In this document: positions 50,297 to 60,055 of the stretch, in pieces
Layout of the letters: every line of letters starts with the position of its first letter
Numbering within the stretch: position 1 is the first letter of the stretch
Origin: JAISGQ01 sp045536305
GTDB lineage: Bacteria > Bacillota > Clostridia > Oscillospirales > Acutalibacteraceae
Direction: 5' to 3'
DNA: 64,000 bases
NCBI GenBank assembly: GCA_045536305.1
Contig: JAZSNH010000086.1
Span: 1 to 64,000 of the forward strand
The notes under the pieces: generated by a model
What the model was told of the DNA's origin: nothing
The model's input: only the letters and a program-made list of their open reading frames with translations
Databases searched by the model: none
Translations under genes and position numbers: made by a program

Positions 50297-51098
50297 TTTT
50301 ATCACCGTTTATAAAGCTTAAAATTCTTCCGTATGCTTTTTCATAATCTCTGTGAGTGTTTTCGACAGCAAGGTGTTTTATTGGAAGCTCGGATAATATT
50401 CTCAGTTCTCTCTTCTGCCTTTCCTCAAGACATTTGATATATCCGTCAAAGCCCTGTGCATTTATGCTTTTTCCGTAACAGCCGTTTGTGTGGTAATCGA
50501 TCACGGCATCAAGCCAGCCTTCGCGCTCTTTGGCGGTCTGTTTTACCTTTTCGGAAATATCATCATTTTTCAGGTAAATCACGCAAGGCTCAAGCGGTGA
50601 GATTATTTCCGATATTTTCTTGATATAGGCGAGGCTTTCCTCATAGCTGAAATTAAATCTCATCATTGTTTCACACATAGGATTCTGCAAAAATACGCAA
50701 TTGAACACGTAAGATGAATTTTTATCGGTGTTTTTTACAAATTCACGCCATTTATTGAGCATGATCGGTTTTTCTTTTTCCCAGGGGAGAAAATCATATA
50801 TTTTGTGCTGCAGCAATTTTTCAAAAATCGCATCGCTGAAATGCGATAACGGTATAATATATCCGCTCGCTGTCTGCTCGGAAAGCTCCTTTATCTGCTT
50901 CAGTTCTTCATTGGAAAAAACTGATAATTCATCTTCTTTTATGTAAGCATGAAATTCGTAGTCAGCAGGGTGATTTCCGGTGCCTTCGTCAAAAAATGAG
51001 ACTTCGTTTCCATTTTTTCGTAATGTATCCGCAATAAATTTTGCCGCTGTACTTTTTCCTGAACAGGGCAGACCCTCGACTATATATAATCTCGTCAT
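50289..51098 (-). CDS. P-loop kinase-like protein
   Basis: A 269-residue P-loop protein. The N-terminal YIVEGLPCSGKSTAAKFI is a Walker A of the nucleoside/shikimate kinase type, with FFDEGTGNHPADYE as a possible substrate site. The rest has few conserved motifs. It resembles small-molecule or antibiotic kinases, but no substrate can be named. ATG at 51098 follows GGAGATG. It is followed at once by the DUF2087 gene. Confidence 0.75.
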   Translation of the reverse strand: MTRLYIVEGLPCSGKSTAAKFIADTLRKNGNEVSFFDEGTGNHPADYEFHAYIKEDELSVFSNEELKQIKELSEQTASGYIIPLSHFSDAIFEKLLQHKIYDFLPWEKEKPIMLNKWREFVKNTDKNSSYVFNCVFLQNPMCETMMRFNFSYEESLAYIKKISEIISPLEPCVIYLKNDDISEKVKQTAKEREGWLDAVIDYHTNGCYGKSINAQGFDGYIKCLEERQKRELRILSELPIKHLAVENTHRDYEKAYGRILSFINGDKND

Positions 51099-51322
51099 GA
51101 TCTCATCTCCTAAAAACAATAAGCTCAGGATTACTGCAACTTACACCATAATCATTAACCGCTAAAAAGTCAAGGTTTGCAGCAAGCTTAAAGCCTTTTA
51201 TTTTCTTATTGCATAGAATAAGCACAATAAACAAATGCATCGATTAGAGGATAAAATTCTAACGAGAAGTACGATATCTACAGTTGTAGTTTCGTCATAT
51301 ATCAACGCAATAAATTGGCATG

Positions 51323-51346
51323 AAAAAAGCAGACTCTAAGTCTGCT
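51323..51346 (-). terminator. Second terminator downstream of tRNA-Pro
   Basis: AGCAGACT/AGTCTGCT with a 3-base loop and, on the minus strand, TTTTTT. Confidence 0.75.
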
Positions 51347-51370
51347 CAAACAAGAATAATTATAAAAAAT

Positions 51371-51411
51371 GAGTGTTCATAACATACCGCTCAGATACGT
51401 TATGAACACTC
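51371..51411 (-). terminator. First terminator downstream of tRNA-Pro
   Basis: GAGTGTTCATAAC/GTTATGAACACTC, 13-bp stem with a 15-base loop, then ATTTTTT on the minus strand, 5 bases after the tRNA 3' end. Confidence 0.85.
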
Positions 51412-51415
51412 GAAA

Positions 51416-51493
51416 TGGTCGGAGTGGCGGGACTTGAACCCGCGGCCTCTTGGTCCCGAACCAAGCACTCATACCAAACTGAGCTACACCCCG
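51416..51493 (-). tRNA. tRNA-Pro (anticodon CGG)
   Basis: A 78-nt tRNA on the minus strand. Acceptor CGGGGTG pairs with CACTCCG (one G-U). The D arm is GCTC/GAGT, the anticodon arm CTTGG-TTCGGGA-CCAAG gives anticodon CGG, the variable loop has 5 bases, and the T arm is GCGGG-TTCAAGT-CCCGC. The discriminator is A, and CCA is encoded. It reads the Pro codon CCG. Two terminators follow. Confidence 0.96.
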
Positions 51494-51624
51494 TTGAATC
51501 AACGAACAAAATCTTAACATTATTATGTTTTTTTGTCAAGAATTTATTTTGATATATTTTTGACGTGAATTGTAAATAAAAATACTGAAAAATAAACAAT
51601 TATTAAAGATAAGCATTTTTTATA

Positions 51625-51653
51625 TTGTTATTATCAATATATTGTGGTATTAT
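51625..51653 (+). promoter_or_regulatory. Promoter of purL
   Basis: TTGTTA (51625-51630), 17 bases, TATTAT (51648-51653), with a TG one base upstream of the -10 (extended -10). No purine riboswitch or PurR box is obvious. Confidence 0.6.
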
Positions 51654-51700
51654 ACTTAAATAAGGTCAATGCTTCAGAATGGCACAAAAGGAGAGTTTAT

Positions 51701-54700
51701 ATGAACAATGTTATTCGACTGTTTGTAGAGAAAAAATCAGGTTTTGATGTAGAGGCACAGAACTGTCTTTCAGACCTTAAGGTAAATCTTGGAGTAAAGG
51801 GACTTAAAGCTCTGAGGTTTTTAAACCGCTATGATATTTCGGGCCTTTACGGACAGCAGCTTGAAACAGCAAAAGGAACTATTTTTTCCGAGCCGCCTGT
51901 TGATATTATATATGCAGAACAGTTCCCGACCAATGAGGGAGATATTGTTTTTGCAACAGAATATCTTCCCGGACAGTACGATCAGCGTGCTGATTCGGCG
52001 GCGCAGTGCGTATCTTTGCTTACTCAGGGTGAGCGCCCCGAAATAAGGACCGCAAAGGTTTACGTTCTTACAGGAGACATTGATGAAAATACCCTTGAGC
52101 AGATAAAGTCATATATAATCAACCCTGTTGAATCGAGAGAAGCATCTCCCGAAAAGCCCGAAACACTTACTCAGGAATATCCTGTTCCCGAGAATGTAGA
52201 GCGTATTATCGGGTTTACATCATGGAAAAAGAAAGAGATCGAAGAATATCATTCAACGCTTGGCTTTGCAATGACAAAGGACGATCTTGTTTTTGTCCGC
52301 GATTATTTCCGCGATACCGAGCACCGTGATCCTACGATTACAGAACTTCGTGTTATCGATACATACTGGAGCGACCATTGCCGTCATACAACCTTCCTTA
52401 CCGAGCTTACCGATATAGACATAGATGAGAGCGGTCTTGGCGAAGTCATCAGGAAGGCTTTTGATGAATATCTTGACGCAAGAGCAGAAGTATACGGTGA
52501 GGATACAAAGCGTCCGATAACACTTATGGATATGGGTACAATAGGTGCAAAGGCTATCAAAAAGCGCGGTCTGCTCACCGATCTTGATGAGAGTGAAGAA
52601 ATAAATGCATGCTCGATCGAAGTACCGGCTGTGATTGACGGTGAAGAGCAGCGCTGGCTCGTACAGTTCAAGAATGAGACACATAACCATCCTACAGAGA
52701 TCGAGCCCTTCGGCGGTGCCGCAACCTGTCTCGGCGGTGCAATTCGAGATCCGCTTTCCGGCAGAGCATACGTGTATCAGGCAATGCGTGTAACAGGTTC
52801 GGGTGATCCGACTGCCGCTTTTGAGGACACAATGGACGGCAAGCTGCCTCAGAGAAAGATAACAACAGGTGCAGCAGCGGGCTATTCTTCATACGGCAAC
52901 CAGATCGGTCTTGCAACAGGTCAGGTAACAGAGCTTTATGATGATGGATATATGGCAAAAAGAATGGAGATCGGTGCTGTTGTAGGTGCTTCTCCGAAAG
53001 AAAATGTAAAGCGTGAGACTCCGAAACCGGGAGATGTTGTTGTTCTGCTTGGCGGTCGTACAGGCCGTGACGGCTGCGGCGGTGCAACAGGCTCATCGAA
53101 GGCACATACAGAGGAATCCCTTGAATCCTGCGGTGCAGAGGTACAGAAGGGCAATCCTCCCACAGAAAGAAAGATTCAGCGTCTTTTCAGAAAGCCTGAG
53201 GTAGCATCAATGATAAAGAGATGCAACGACTTTGGTGCAGGCGGTGTATGTGTTGCTATAGGCGAGCTTTCCGATGGTCTGAGCATTCGTCTTGACGACG
53301 TCAGAAAGAAGTATGACGGACTTGACGGCACAGAGCTTGCGATTTCCGAGTCTCAGGAAAGAATGGCAGTTGTACTTGACAAAAATGATGCAAAGAAATT
53401 TATTGAATATGCCGACGAGGAAAATCTTGAGGCGTATGAGGTTGCGTGGATAACAGAAAACCCCAGACTCAGAATGACCTGGAGGGGAGAGGTTATCGTC
53501 AATATTTCCCGTGAATTCCTTAATACAAACGGTGTCAGACAGAGGGCAGAGGCAAAGATACACGCACCCAAAAAGTCAGAAAATTACAGAAATAAGATTC
53601 CTGCAGAGCTCGAATGCATAACTGTTTCGCAGGCAATGAAAAAGGATCTTAGCAGACTTAATGTGTGCTCTCAGAGAGGTCTCAGCGAGCGTTTCGACGC
53701 ATCTATAGGTGCAGCAACCGTTCTTATGCCCTTCGGAGGAAAAAATCAGCTTACTCCCGAAGAGGCGATGGTTGCAACCTTTCCGCTTGAGCACGGAAAG
53801 ACTGATACTGCAACAGCTATGAGCTATGGCTTTATTCCCGGTCACATGCGCTGGAGCCCGTTCCACGGTGCCGCATTCTCCGTTGTCGAATCACTCAGCA
53901 AGCTTGCGGCAGTAGGTGCAGATGCACTTTCCGCAAGACTTACATTCCAGGAATATTTTGAGCGCCTGGGCGACAAAGCATCCAGATGGGGCAAGCCCAC
54001 AGCAGCACTTCTCGGCGCGCTTAAGGCACAGCTTAAACTGAATGTACCTTCTATCGGCGGTAAGGATTCAATGTCGGGTTCATTTAACGATCTTGATGTT
54101 CCGCCCACACTTGTAAGCTTTGCTCTTGCCATGACAAAAGCATCAAAAACTATTTCTGCGGCATTCAAGAAAAACAATTCAAGAGTTGTATTTTTCCCGA
54201 TACCCGAGAACGAGGAAACTCACCTGCCCAGATGGAAGAAGCTCAGTGCGCTTTATAACGAGTTTTTCTGCATGTGTGAATCAGGCAGTGTACTTGCTGC
54301 ATCAGTAGTAAAGGAAGGCGGCGTATTTGCCTCCGTTGCAAAGATGGCATTCGGAAATGACATAGGCTTTAAGTTCTCTACAGGCGATGACAGAAAGCTT
54401 CTCTTTGCTCCTTTGTCGGGCGGTATAGTAGCAGAGCTTGAAAAGGATACTGTTATTGCAGAGTCTCTTGAGTATATTGAAATAGGTTCTACTGCCGATA
54501 CCAATACTATAAGCATCGGCGATGCAGAGGTCACTCTTGCCGAGCTTAAAAAAGCGTGGAGCGAGCCTCTTGAATCGGTATTCCCGGTAAAGGCTGTTTA
54601 TGAGCCCACAGTTAATTCAATACCTCTTATGAATAAGAGATCGGTACGCAGTGCCTCCGTTCCGAAGATAGCGAAGCCGCGTGTGTTTATACCTGCATTC

Positions 54701-55471
54701 CCCGGTACAAATTGCGAAATCGATTCGGCGCGTGCTTTTGAGCGTGCAGGTGCAGATCCCAGAATATTGGTCGTACGCAATCTCACTCCCTCCGCAATTG
54801 AGGAAACGATAAGAGAGATGGCAAAGCTTATCGAGGAATCTCAGATAATCATGTTCCCGGGCGGCTTCTCAGGTGGTGACGAGCCTGACGGATCAGGTAA
54901 GTTTATTGCAACAACATTCAGAAATCCGATTATTGCCGAAGCTGTAACAAAGCTTCTTGAACAGAGAGACGGACTTGTCCTCGGTATCTGTAACGGATTC
55001 CAGGCACTTATCAAGCTTGGCTTACTGCCCTACGGCAAGATATGCGATATAACCTCGGACAGCCCCACTCTTACATTCAATACTATCGGACGTCATATTT
55101 CACGCATGGCGTATACAAGAGTTTCGTCTGTCAAATCACCATGGTTTGCAGGATGTGAGCTTGGCGATGTTCATGCTGTTCCTGTTTCTCACGGTGAAGG
55201 ACGTTTTGCAGCAAGCAGTGCTGTTGTATCACAGCTTCTTGCAAACGGTCAGATAGCCACACAGTATACCGATTACAACGGTGTACCTCAGGGATCTTGT
55301 GAATGGAATCTCAACGGATCTGTTATGGCTATAGAGGGAATAACATCTCCCGACGGCAGAATACTCGGTAAAATGGGTCATTCTGAGCGTAGAGGCGATA
55401 ATCTTTATGCAAATGTTCCCGGCAACAAGGATCAGAAACTGTTTGAGTCCGGAGTTGCATATTTCTCATAA
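51701..55471 (+). CDS. purL: Phosphoribosylformylglycinamidine synthase, single-chain
   Basis: A 1256-residue FGAM synthase: N-terminal PurS-like part, two ATP-binding PurL lobes (TYWSDHCRHTTFLTEL, FKNETHNHPTEIEPFGGAAT, later GGKDSMSGSF) and a C-terminal PurQ-like glutaminase with the Cys in LGICNGFQALIKLG (near residue 1095) and VSHGEGRF. It makes FGAM from FGAR, ATP and glutamine in purine synthesis. The all-in-one form of this length is typical of clostridia and Bacteroidetes. ATG at 51701 follows AAAGGAG; the upstream frame is not supported. Confidence 0.96.
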   Translation: MNNVIRLFVEKKSGFDVEAQNCLSDLKVNLGVKGLKALRFLNRYDISGLYGQQLETAKGTIFSEPPVDIIYAEQFPTNEGDIVFATEYLPGQYDQRADSAAQCVSLLTQGERPEIRTAKVYVLTGDIDENTLEQIKSYIINPVESREASPEKPETLTQEYPVPENVERIIGFTSWKKKEIEEYHSTLGFAMTKDDLVFVRDYFRDTEHRDPTITELRVIDTYWSDHCRHTTFLTELTDIDIDESGLGEVIRKAFDEYLDARAEVYGEDTKRPITLMDMGTIGAKAIKKRGLLTDLDESEEINACSIEVPAVIDGEEQRWLVQFKNETHNHPTEIEPFGGAATCLGGAIRDPLSGRAYVYQAMRVTGSGDPTAAFEDTMDGKLPQRKITTGAAAGYSSYGNQIGLATGQVTELYDDGYMAKRMEIGAVVGASPKENVKRETPKPGDVVVLLGGRTGRDGCGGATGSSKAHTEESLESCGAEVQKGNPPTERKIQRLFRKPEVASMIKRCNDFGAGGVCVAIGELSDGLSIRLDDVRKKYDGLDGTELAISESQERMAVVLDKNDAKKFIEYADEENLEAYEVAWITENPRLRMTWRGEVIVNISREFLNTNGVRQRAEAKIHAPKKSENYRNKIPAELECITVSQAMKKDLSRLNVCSQRGLSERFDASIGAATVLMPFGGKNQLTPEEAMVATFPLEHGKTDTATAMSYGFIPGHMRWSPFHGAAFSVVESLSKLAAVGADALSARLTFQEYFERLGDKASRWGKPTAALLGALKAQLKLNVPSIGGKDSMSGSFNDLDVPPTLVSFALAMTKASKTISAAFKKNNSRVVFFPIPENEETHLPRWKKLSALYNEFFCMCESGSVLAASVVKEGGVFASVAKMAFGNDIGFKFSTGDDRKLLFAPLSGGIVAELEKDTVIAESLEYIEIGSTADTNTISIGDAEVTLAELKKAWSEPLESVFPVKAVYEPTVNSIPLMNKRSVRSASVPKIAKPRVFIPAFPGTNCEIDSARAFERAGADPRILVVRNLTPSAIEETIREMAKLIEESQIIMFPGGFSGGDEPDGSGKFIATTFRNPIIAEAVTKLLEQRDGLVLGICNGFQALIKLGLLPYGKICDITSDSPTLTFNTIGRHISRMAYTRVSSVKSPWFAGCELGDVHAVPVSHGEGRFAASSAVVSQLLANGQIATQYTDYNGVPQGSCEWNLNGSVMAIEGITSPDGRILGKMGHSERRGDNLYANVPGNKDQKLFESGVAYFS

Positions 55472-55483
55472 TGGAGATAAAAA

Positions 55484-56806
55484 ATGGCTGTATTTAAAAA
55501 GGCTAAAAAATCAAAAAGAGAAAATTTCATGAAGCTGTATAACCGAACTTGCGACAGGGTTTACTGCTATGCGTATGAATGTACCTTCAACAGCTTTGAT
55601 GCAGAGCTGATTTTAAGGAATGCTTACGTATATATGTATCAGAATCTGCCGCAGCTTCGGCACAGCACAAGCGTAGATGCATGGCAGAGGGACTGCGTAA
55701 GACAGGCATTTCGTGCATTGGTGCGCTCAAATCGTCTTTCGATGATCCATGAAGGGGAGGCAGGAACAAATCCGCCTCCTCTTACGGACGAACAGAAAGA
55801 GATATTGTGGCGTTCCATCAATAAGTATGGAAGCATTGATCCATGGAGACTTGTTCCTGTCCCCGGAGAAACTTCGGCAATTACTATAATGAAAGACCGA
55901 TATGTTTCCGATCTTAGCAATAAATCTATTGCAGATATCGGTAAGATTGTTCTTGTCGGAGTATTGTCTGTTGCTGCAGTGGCAGGTGTGATTTTCCTCG
56001 CAATTAAGCTTATTGCAGGAAAAACAACAGTCATTGTCGAACCGATGCAGGAAATTTTTCTGGAGGAAAGAAGCTATACAGTCTCATCAATGCCTGATGT
56101 AAAAGTCGATTACGAAGCACTTGAGCAAATGGTCGAATCTGCAGAAAAGGAAGCAAGCTGGCAGGCGTACCAGTCAATGCTCGAAAGCCGCGCAAATATG
56201 AGCTCGGTAGTGTCGGCAGAATATGTAATTGCATCCTCCGATCCGCTTCTTTATGCTGCGGACGTAACAAGCTCACGACCTCTTGTATATGCAAGTGCGG
56301 AAGAAATTGGCCTTACAGCGGGTGCAAAAAAGCTTACGGGTGACTCGGAAATAGATACCGCAATAGCTAAGATGATCGAGGAAATAGATCTGACAGGTGA
56401 AAACGATATAGAGATCATAGCAAAAATCTATGAATATGTCGGGACACATATAACTTATTCGGACGAAGATATCTCCAGTGTCAGCGTAAATGATTATGTT
56501 AAATATTATATTCTTAATAAAAAAGGCGACAGCAGACATTATGCGGCAGTTTTGTCCACAGTGCTGAATGCCTGTGGATACAGCTGCGAGGTCGTTTCGG
56601 GGTATTTTGTTTTAAACAGCGGTACAGTAAACGAAAAAAATGTCGACCATTACTGGAACAGGCTTAACCTTAACGGAATGTATTATTATCTTGATCTGGA
56701 GGCAGATTGCAATGCAGCCGGAACACAGGTCAGATACTATTATTTTATGGCAACGAGAAATAACAGTCTCTGGGAAATTTTCCAGAGAGATCATGTAATA
56801 AATTAA
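55484..56806 (+). CDS. Sigma region 2-like / TM / transglutaminase-like fusion
   Basis: A 440-residue protein. Residues 14-80 look like ECF sigma region 2 (MKLYNRTCDRVYCYAYECTF, ELILRNAYVYMYQNL); region 4 is absent. A membrane helix spans 153-177. Residues 285-430 are a transglutaminase-like domain, with His389 (VDHYWNRL) and Asp404 (YYLDLEAD) in place. The catalytic Cys position is Ser350 in KKGDSRHYA (usual GxCxxYA), so classical thiol activity is unlikely. The sigma-like part would be inside, the transglutaminase-like part outside. It lies 12 bases after purL and 12 bases before thyX. Function unknown. Confidence 0.78.
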   Translation: MAVFKKAKKSKRENFMKLYNRTCDRVYCYAYECTFNSFDAELILRNAYVYMYQNLPQLRHSTSVDAWQRDCVRQAFRALVRSNRLSMIHEGEAGTNPPPLTDEQKEILWRSINKYGSIDPWRLVPVPGETSAITIMKDRYVSDLSNKSIADIGKIVLVGVLSVAAVAGVIFLAIKLIAGKTTVIVEPMQEIFLEERSYTVSSMPDVKVDYEALEQMVESAEKEASWQAYQSMLESRANMSSVVSAEYVIASSDPLLYAADVTSSRPLVYASAEEIGLTAGAKKLTGDSEIDTAIAKMIEEIDLTGENDIEIIAKIYEYVGTHITYSDEDISSVSVNDYVKYYILNKKGDSRHYAAVLSTVLNACGYSCEVVSGYFVLNSGTVNEKNVDHYWNRLNLNGMYYYLDLEADCNAAGTQVRYYYFMATRNNSLWEIFQRDHVIN

Positions 56807-56818
56807 GGAAGTGATTTT

Positions 56819-57589
56819 GTGGCAAAGGTAATACTGCTGGCACATACTCCAAATCCTGATAAAACTGTAGCTGCAGCTGCAAAGCTGTGCTATTCTTCCT
56901 CTGATATAGAGGGACTTTACAACGGTCTTTCAGACGATAAAGTAAAATCCTTTGTCGGTATGCTTTCCGAAATAGGTCATGAAAGTCCGATCGAGCATGC
57001 AACCTTTACATTTGGCATTGAAGGCGTATCTCGCTCGCTTTTGGCACAGATAACACGTCACAGAATCGCCTCTTACAGTGTTCAGAGCCAGAGATATGTA
57101 AAAATAGATGAATTTGAATATGTTACTCCTCCCGAAATAGCAGCAGATCCCGAGTGTGCGGAAATATTTAAGAATGCTATGGAAAGAGATATGGCCGACT
57201 ATCAGCGTCTTACGGATATACTCAGCGAAAAGCATAAGCGCACGCTTATGGAATCGGGCGTTGATGAAAAAGAGGCAGCCAAAAAAGCCGAAAAAATGGC
57301 AATTGAGGATGCGAGATTTGTGCTGCCAAATGCGGCCGCAACAAAAATCGTTATGACAATGAATGCAAGAAGCCTGCATAATTTCTTTGCTCACCGCTGC
57401 TGCAACCGTGCACAGTGGGAAATAAGAGATATTGCGTGTCAGATGCTAAAGCTTGTCAGCGAAGTATCGCCATCACTTTTTGTTAAATGCGGACCGCCGT
57501 GCCTTTACGGAGCATGTCCCGAAGGAAAGATGACATGCGGCAAGGTTGTACAGGTGAGAGAGTATTTTTCTCAGCTGCTTAAAGGATAA
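56819..57589 (+). CDS. thyX: Flavin-dependent thymidylate synthase
   Basis: A 256-residue ThyX that makes dTMP from dUMP with FAD, NADPH and methylene-THF. The signature RHRIASYSVQSQRY lies at about residues 79-93; SPIEHATFTFGIEGVSR and NARSLHNFFAHRCC are further motifs. GTG start at 56819 follows AAGGAAG. A longer C-terminal Cys-rich tail (GPPCLYGACPEGKMTCG) is present, as in other clostridial ThyX. Confidence 0.95.
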   Translation: MAKVILLAHTPNPDKTVAAAAKLCYSSSDIEGLYNGLSDDKVKSFVGMLSEIGHESPIEHATFTFGIEGVSRSLLAQITRHRIASYSVQSQRYVKIDEFEYVTPPEIAADPECAEIFKNAMERDMADYQRLTDILSEKHKRTLMESGVDEKEAAKKAEKMAIEDARFVLPNAAATKIVMTMNARSLHNFFAHRCCNRAQWEIRDIACQMLKLVSEVSPSLFVKCGPPCLYGACPEGKMTCGKVVQVREYFSQLLKG

Positions 57590-57701
57590 ATAATATGAGA
57601 AAAGCCTAAAATGTTATTTGGCAGCTTTATTTACCAGAATAAAAAGCTGTGTGACATTGCAAAGATAAATATTTGATGCTTTATATAGTGTGAGGTATTT
57701 A

Positions 57702-58583
57702 ATGATTGAGTTTCGAACTCCTGTTATAGAAGATAAAAGCAGGGTGGATTATATACTTTCAAAAGCAAATTTTGAGGGAAGCTTTTATTCCTTTGCCGCG
57801 ATATATACATGGGCAGAGCAATATGACACAAAAATTGCTTTTTTCGGCGATGCCCTTCTGATATCAGGCTTTTCAGATTCAACAGGACTGTTCTTTTTGT
57901 TTCCGGTCGGCCAGTATGAATTGAGTGAAATGCTCAAAATTATGGAGCAGGAAGCAGAATATCGGCATTCAGAACTGAAAATATTCGCAGAACGCTGTCA
58001 AGCTGATATGCTTGACAGGTTATATCCCGATAAATTTATTACAGAAGACAGCCGCAAGGACTGGGATTATGTATATGCCGTTGATGATCTTGCTTTTCTA
58101 AGGGGAAATAAATACCACGGAAAACGAAATCATATTTCGAGGTTAACTAAAAAATACGCGAGCTCTTCATTTTCGCTGGAGCCTATTACAGAAGACAATA
58201 TAAAGACCTGTCTGGAAATTGAAAAAGAATGGGCGAAGGATAAAAATGACTCATTCGATCTTGAAAGTGTAGAACGCTCACTTATGAATATGGATATACT
58301 CGGTTTGTCGGGAGGTTTGCTTAAAATCGATAACAAGGCAATTGCCTTTACGGTCGGAGAAAGGCTTACTGATGATACTTTCATAATCCATATAGAAAAA
58401 TCCCTGCCCGGATATGACGGCTCATATCAGATGATAAATCAGATGTTTGCCGGAACACTTGTTGGAAAATATTTATATATTAACAGGGAAGAAGACATGG
58501 GGATCGAAGGACTCAGAATATCGAAGCAGTCCTATCTGCCGTGCAGAATGATTGAAAAATGCGTAATTACTGAAAGGAAATGA
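57702..58583 (+). CDS. LPG-synthase C-terminal-like (DUF2156) protein
   Basis: A 293-residue protein of the phosphatidylglycerol-lysyltransferase C-terminal (DUF2156) family, a double GNAT-like fold: GKRNHISRLTKKYA, CLEIEKEWAKDKN and DTFIIHIEKSLPGYDGSYQ are typical. There is no membrane flippase part. Small soluble members may transfer an aminoacyl or acetyl group; the substrate is unknown. ATG at 57702 is used, with GAGGT close by. The next gene, also GNAT-like, starts 4 bases after its stop. Confidence 0.85.
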   Translation: MIEFRTPVIEDKSRVDYILSKANFEGSFYSFAAIYTWAEQYDTKIAFFGDALLISGFSDSTGLFFLFPVGQYELSEMLKIMEQEAEYRHSELKIFAERCQADMLDRLYPDKFITEDSRKDWDYVYAVDDLAFLRGNKYHGKRNHISRLTKKYASSSFSLEPITEDNIKTCLEIEKEWAKDKNDSFDLESVERSLMNMDILGLSGGLLKIDNKAIAFTVGERLTDDTFIIHIEKSLPGYDGSYQMINQMFAGTLVGKYLYINREEDMGIEGLRISKQSYLPCRMIEKCVITERK

Positions 58584-58587
58584 TGCA

Positions 58588-59502
58588 TTGATTACTCTTG
58601 CAAAAGACGGAATGCGTCCTGATATTGAAAGAATATGGAAGTTGTGCTTTCCAAATGATTCTCAAAAGGTCGTTCGTTATTTTTTTGATCACAGGTATAA
58701 TCCCAATGCATGCATTGTATATATTGACCCCATAAGCGGCAGACCGGTCGCCATGCTTCACATCATTGATATGATGATAACAGATGACAGCGAAATAAAA
58801 CCGGCGCAATATCTTTATGCTGCTGCAACTCGTCCCGACTTTCAGGGAAAAGGAATCATGACAAAGATGCTTGCTGCAGCTCAGAAATATGCCGAATCAA
58901 AGAATAAAGTTTATACCGCCGTTCTTCCTGCTGAGCACAGTCTTATAAAATTTTATGAGAAACGCGGATTCCACAGATGCTTTCAATGCAGGTTCATGTC
59001 TTTTTCGAGGAATGATTTTATTTCTCTGGCAAAATATACGGGGGCAGAAAACAAAACAAAAACCGTTATTTTAGGAGATCGGGAATTGGCATTGCACAGA
59101 CGTGACAATCTGATTGACCGTGAGGGCTATGTGACATGGGGAGAAAAAGCGGTATCCTATGCAATGGGAGCTCATGAAGCTGCAGGCGGAAGAATAATCG
59201 CTATACAGAAGGGTTATGCGGCAGCCTATGCATTTTGCCTGGAAATAAAGAACAAAGTTGTGGAAATATCCGAAATAATTGCATCGGGGGAACTTAATAT
59301 TTCATTATGCCGCGCTATACTCGATGCTTATCCTGCGGCCGAGGAATTTATCCTTCGCGTGCCTGTGAGCAATGATTTTTTTGCTCCCTACGGAGATGTA
59401 TCGGATTTCGGCATGATAAAAACTACAAGCGGCAGAAAACCCACCAATCTATTGACGCTTACAGGCAAGCATGTGCCGTACATAGGTCTTGTTTTGGATT
59501 GA
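58588..59502 (+). CDS. GNAT acetyltransferase, Eis-like
   Basis: A 304-residue protein with an N-terminal GNAT domain (AATRPDFQGKGIMTKMLAAA, YEKRGFHRCFQ) and a second, degenerate GNAT-like half, as in Eis-type enzymes. Substrate unknown. TTG start at 58588 with AAAGGA 9 bases upstream; no ATG fits. It is tightly coupled to the preceding DUF2156 gene. Confidence 0.85.
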   Translation: MITLAKDGMRPDIERIWKLCFPNDSQKVVRYFFDHRYNPNACIVYIDPISGRPVAMLHIIDMMITDDSEIKPAQYLYAAATRPDFQGKGIMTKMLAAAQKYAESKNKVYTAVLPAEHSLIKFYEKRGFHRCFQCRFMSFSRNDFISLAKYTGAENKTKTVILGDRELALHRRDNLIDREGYVTWGEKAVSYAMGAHEAAGGRIIAIQKGYAAAYAFCLEIKNKVVEISEIIASGELNISLCRAILDAYPAAEEFILRVPVSNDFFAPYGDVSDFGMIKTTSGRKPTNLLTLTGKHVPYIGLVLD

Positions 59503-59515
59503 AAGGAGAATAAAA

Positions 59516-60055
59516 ATGATATTTGTATATCTCGCTGACGGGTTTGAGGAAATGGAAGCCTTGGCTCCGACCGATCTGCTCAGAAGAGCAGGCAAGGAAG
59601 TAAAGCTTGTTGGAGTAACCGATAAGCTGGTACGGGGAGCTCACAATATATATGTCGATACAGATATAATGGCATGTGATGTTCCGCTCGATTCAGCAGA
59701 GCTCATCATACTTCCCGGAGGCGGTCCGGGCTATGATAATCTTGATAAAAATACTGATGTGGACAAAGCTGTAAGATACTGCTATAATAATGGTATTCGT
59801 ATTGCTGCGATTTGCGCTGCGCCTATGATCCTCGGAAAGAGAGGACTCCTTTCGGGAAAAAAAGCAACATGCTATCCGGGCTTTGAGGAATATCTTGCTG
59901 ATGCAGAGTATTCAGGAAATGTTGTTGTGACAGACGGCCTTATAACAACTGCACAAAGCGCAGGATGGTCCATTGATTTCGGTCTTGAGCTTGTTAAGCT
60001 TCTTGTATCCGAAGAGGCTTCCGAAAAGCTGGGTTCAGCTATATATCCGCAATGA
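59516..60055 (+). CDS. DJ-1/PfpI family protein
   Basis: A 179-residue DJ-1/PfpI-fold protein of the YajL/ThiJ group. ADGFEEMEALAPTDLLRRAG holds the conserved Glu, and AAICAAPMILG the nucleophilic-elbow Cys. Members protect proteins or act as glyoxalases. AAAGGAG precedes the ATG at 59516. It overlaps the next gene by 4 bases. Confidence 0.92.
   Translation: MIFVYLADGFEEMEALAPTDLLRRAGKEVKLVGVTDKLVRGAHNIYVDTDIMACDVPLDSAELIILPGGGPGYDNLDKNTDVDKAVRYCYNNGIRIAAICAAPMILGKRGLLSGKKATCYPGFEEYLADAEYSGNVVVTDGLITTAQSAGWSIDFGLELVKLLVSEEASEKLGSAIYPQ

Larger units (their letters stand above)
51099..51415. other. Intergenic region without gene
   Basis: A 317-base gap between the P-loop kinase gene and tRNA-Pro. 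It holds two tRNA terminators (51323-51346 and 51371-51411). Nothing else is supported between 51120 and 51320. Confidence 0.7.
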
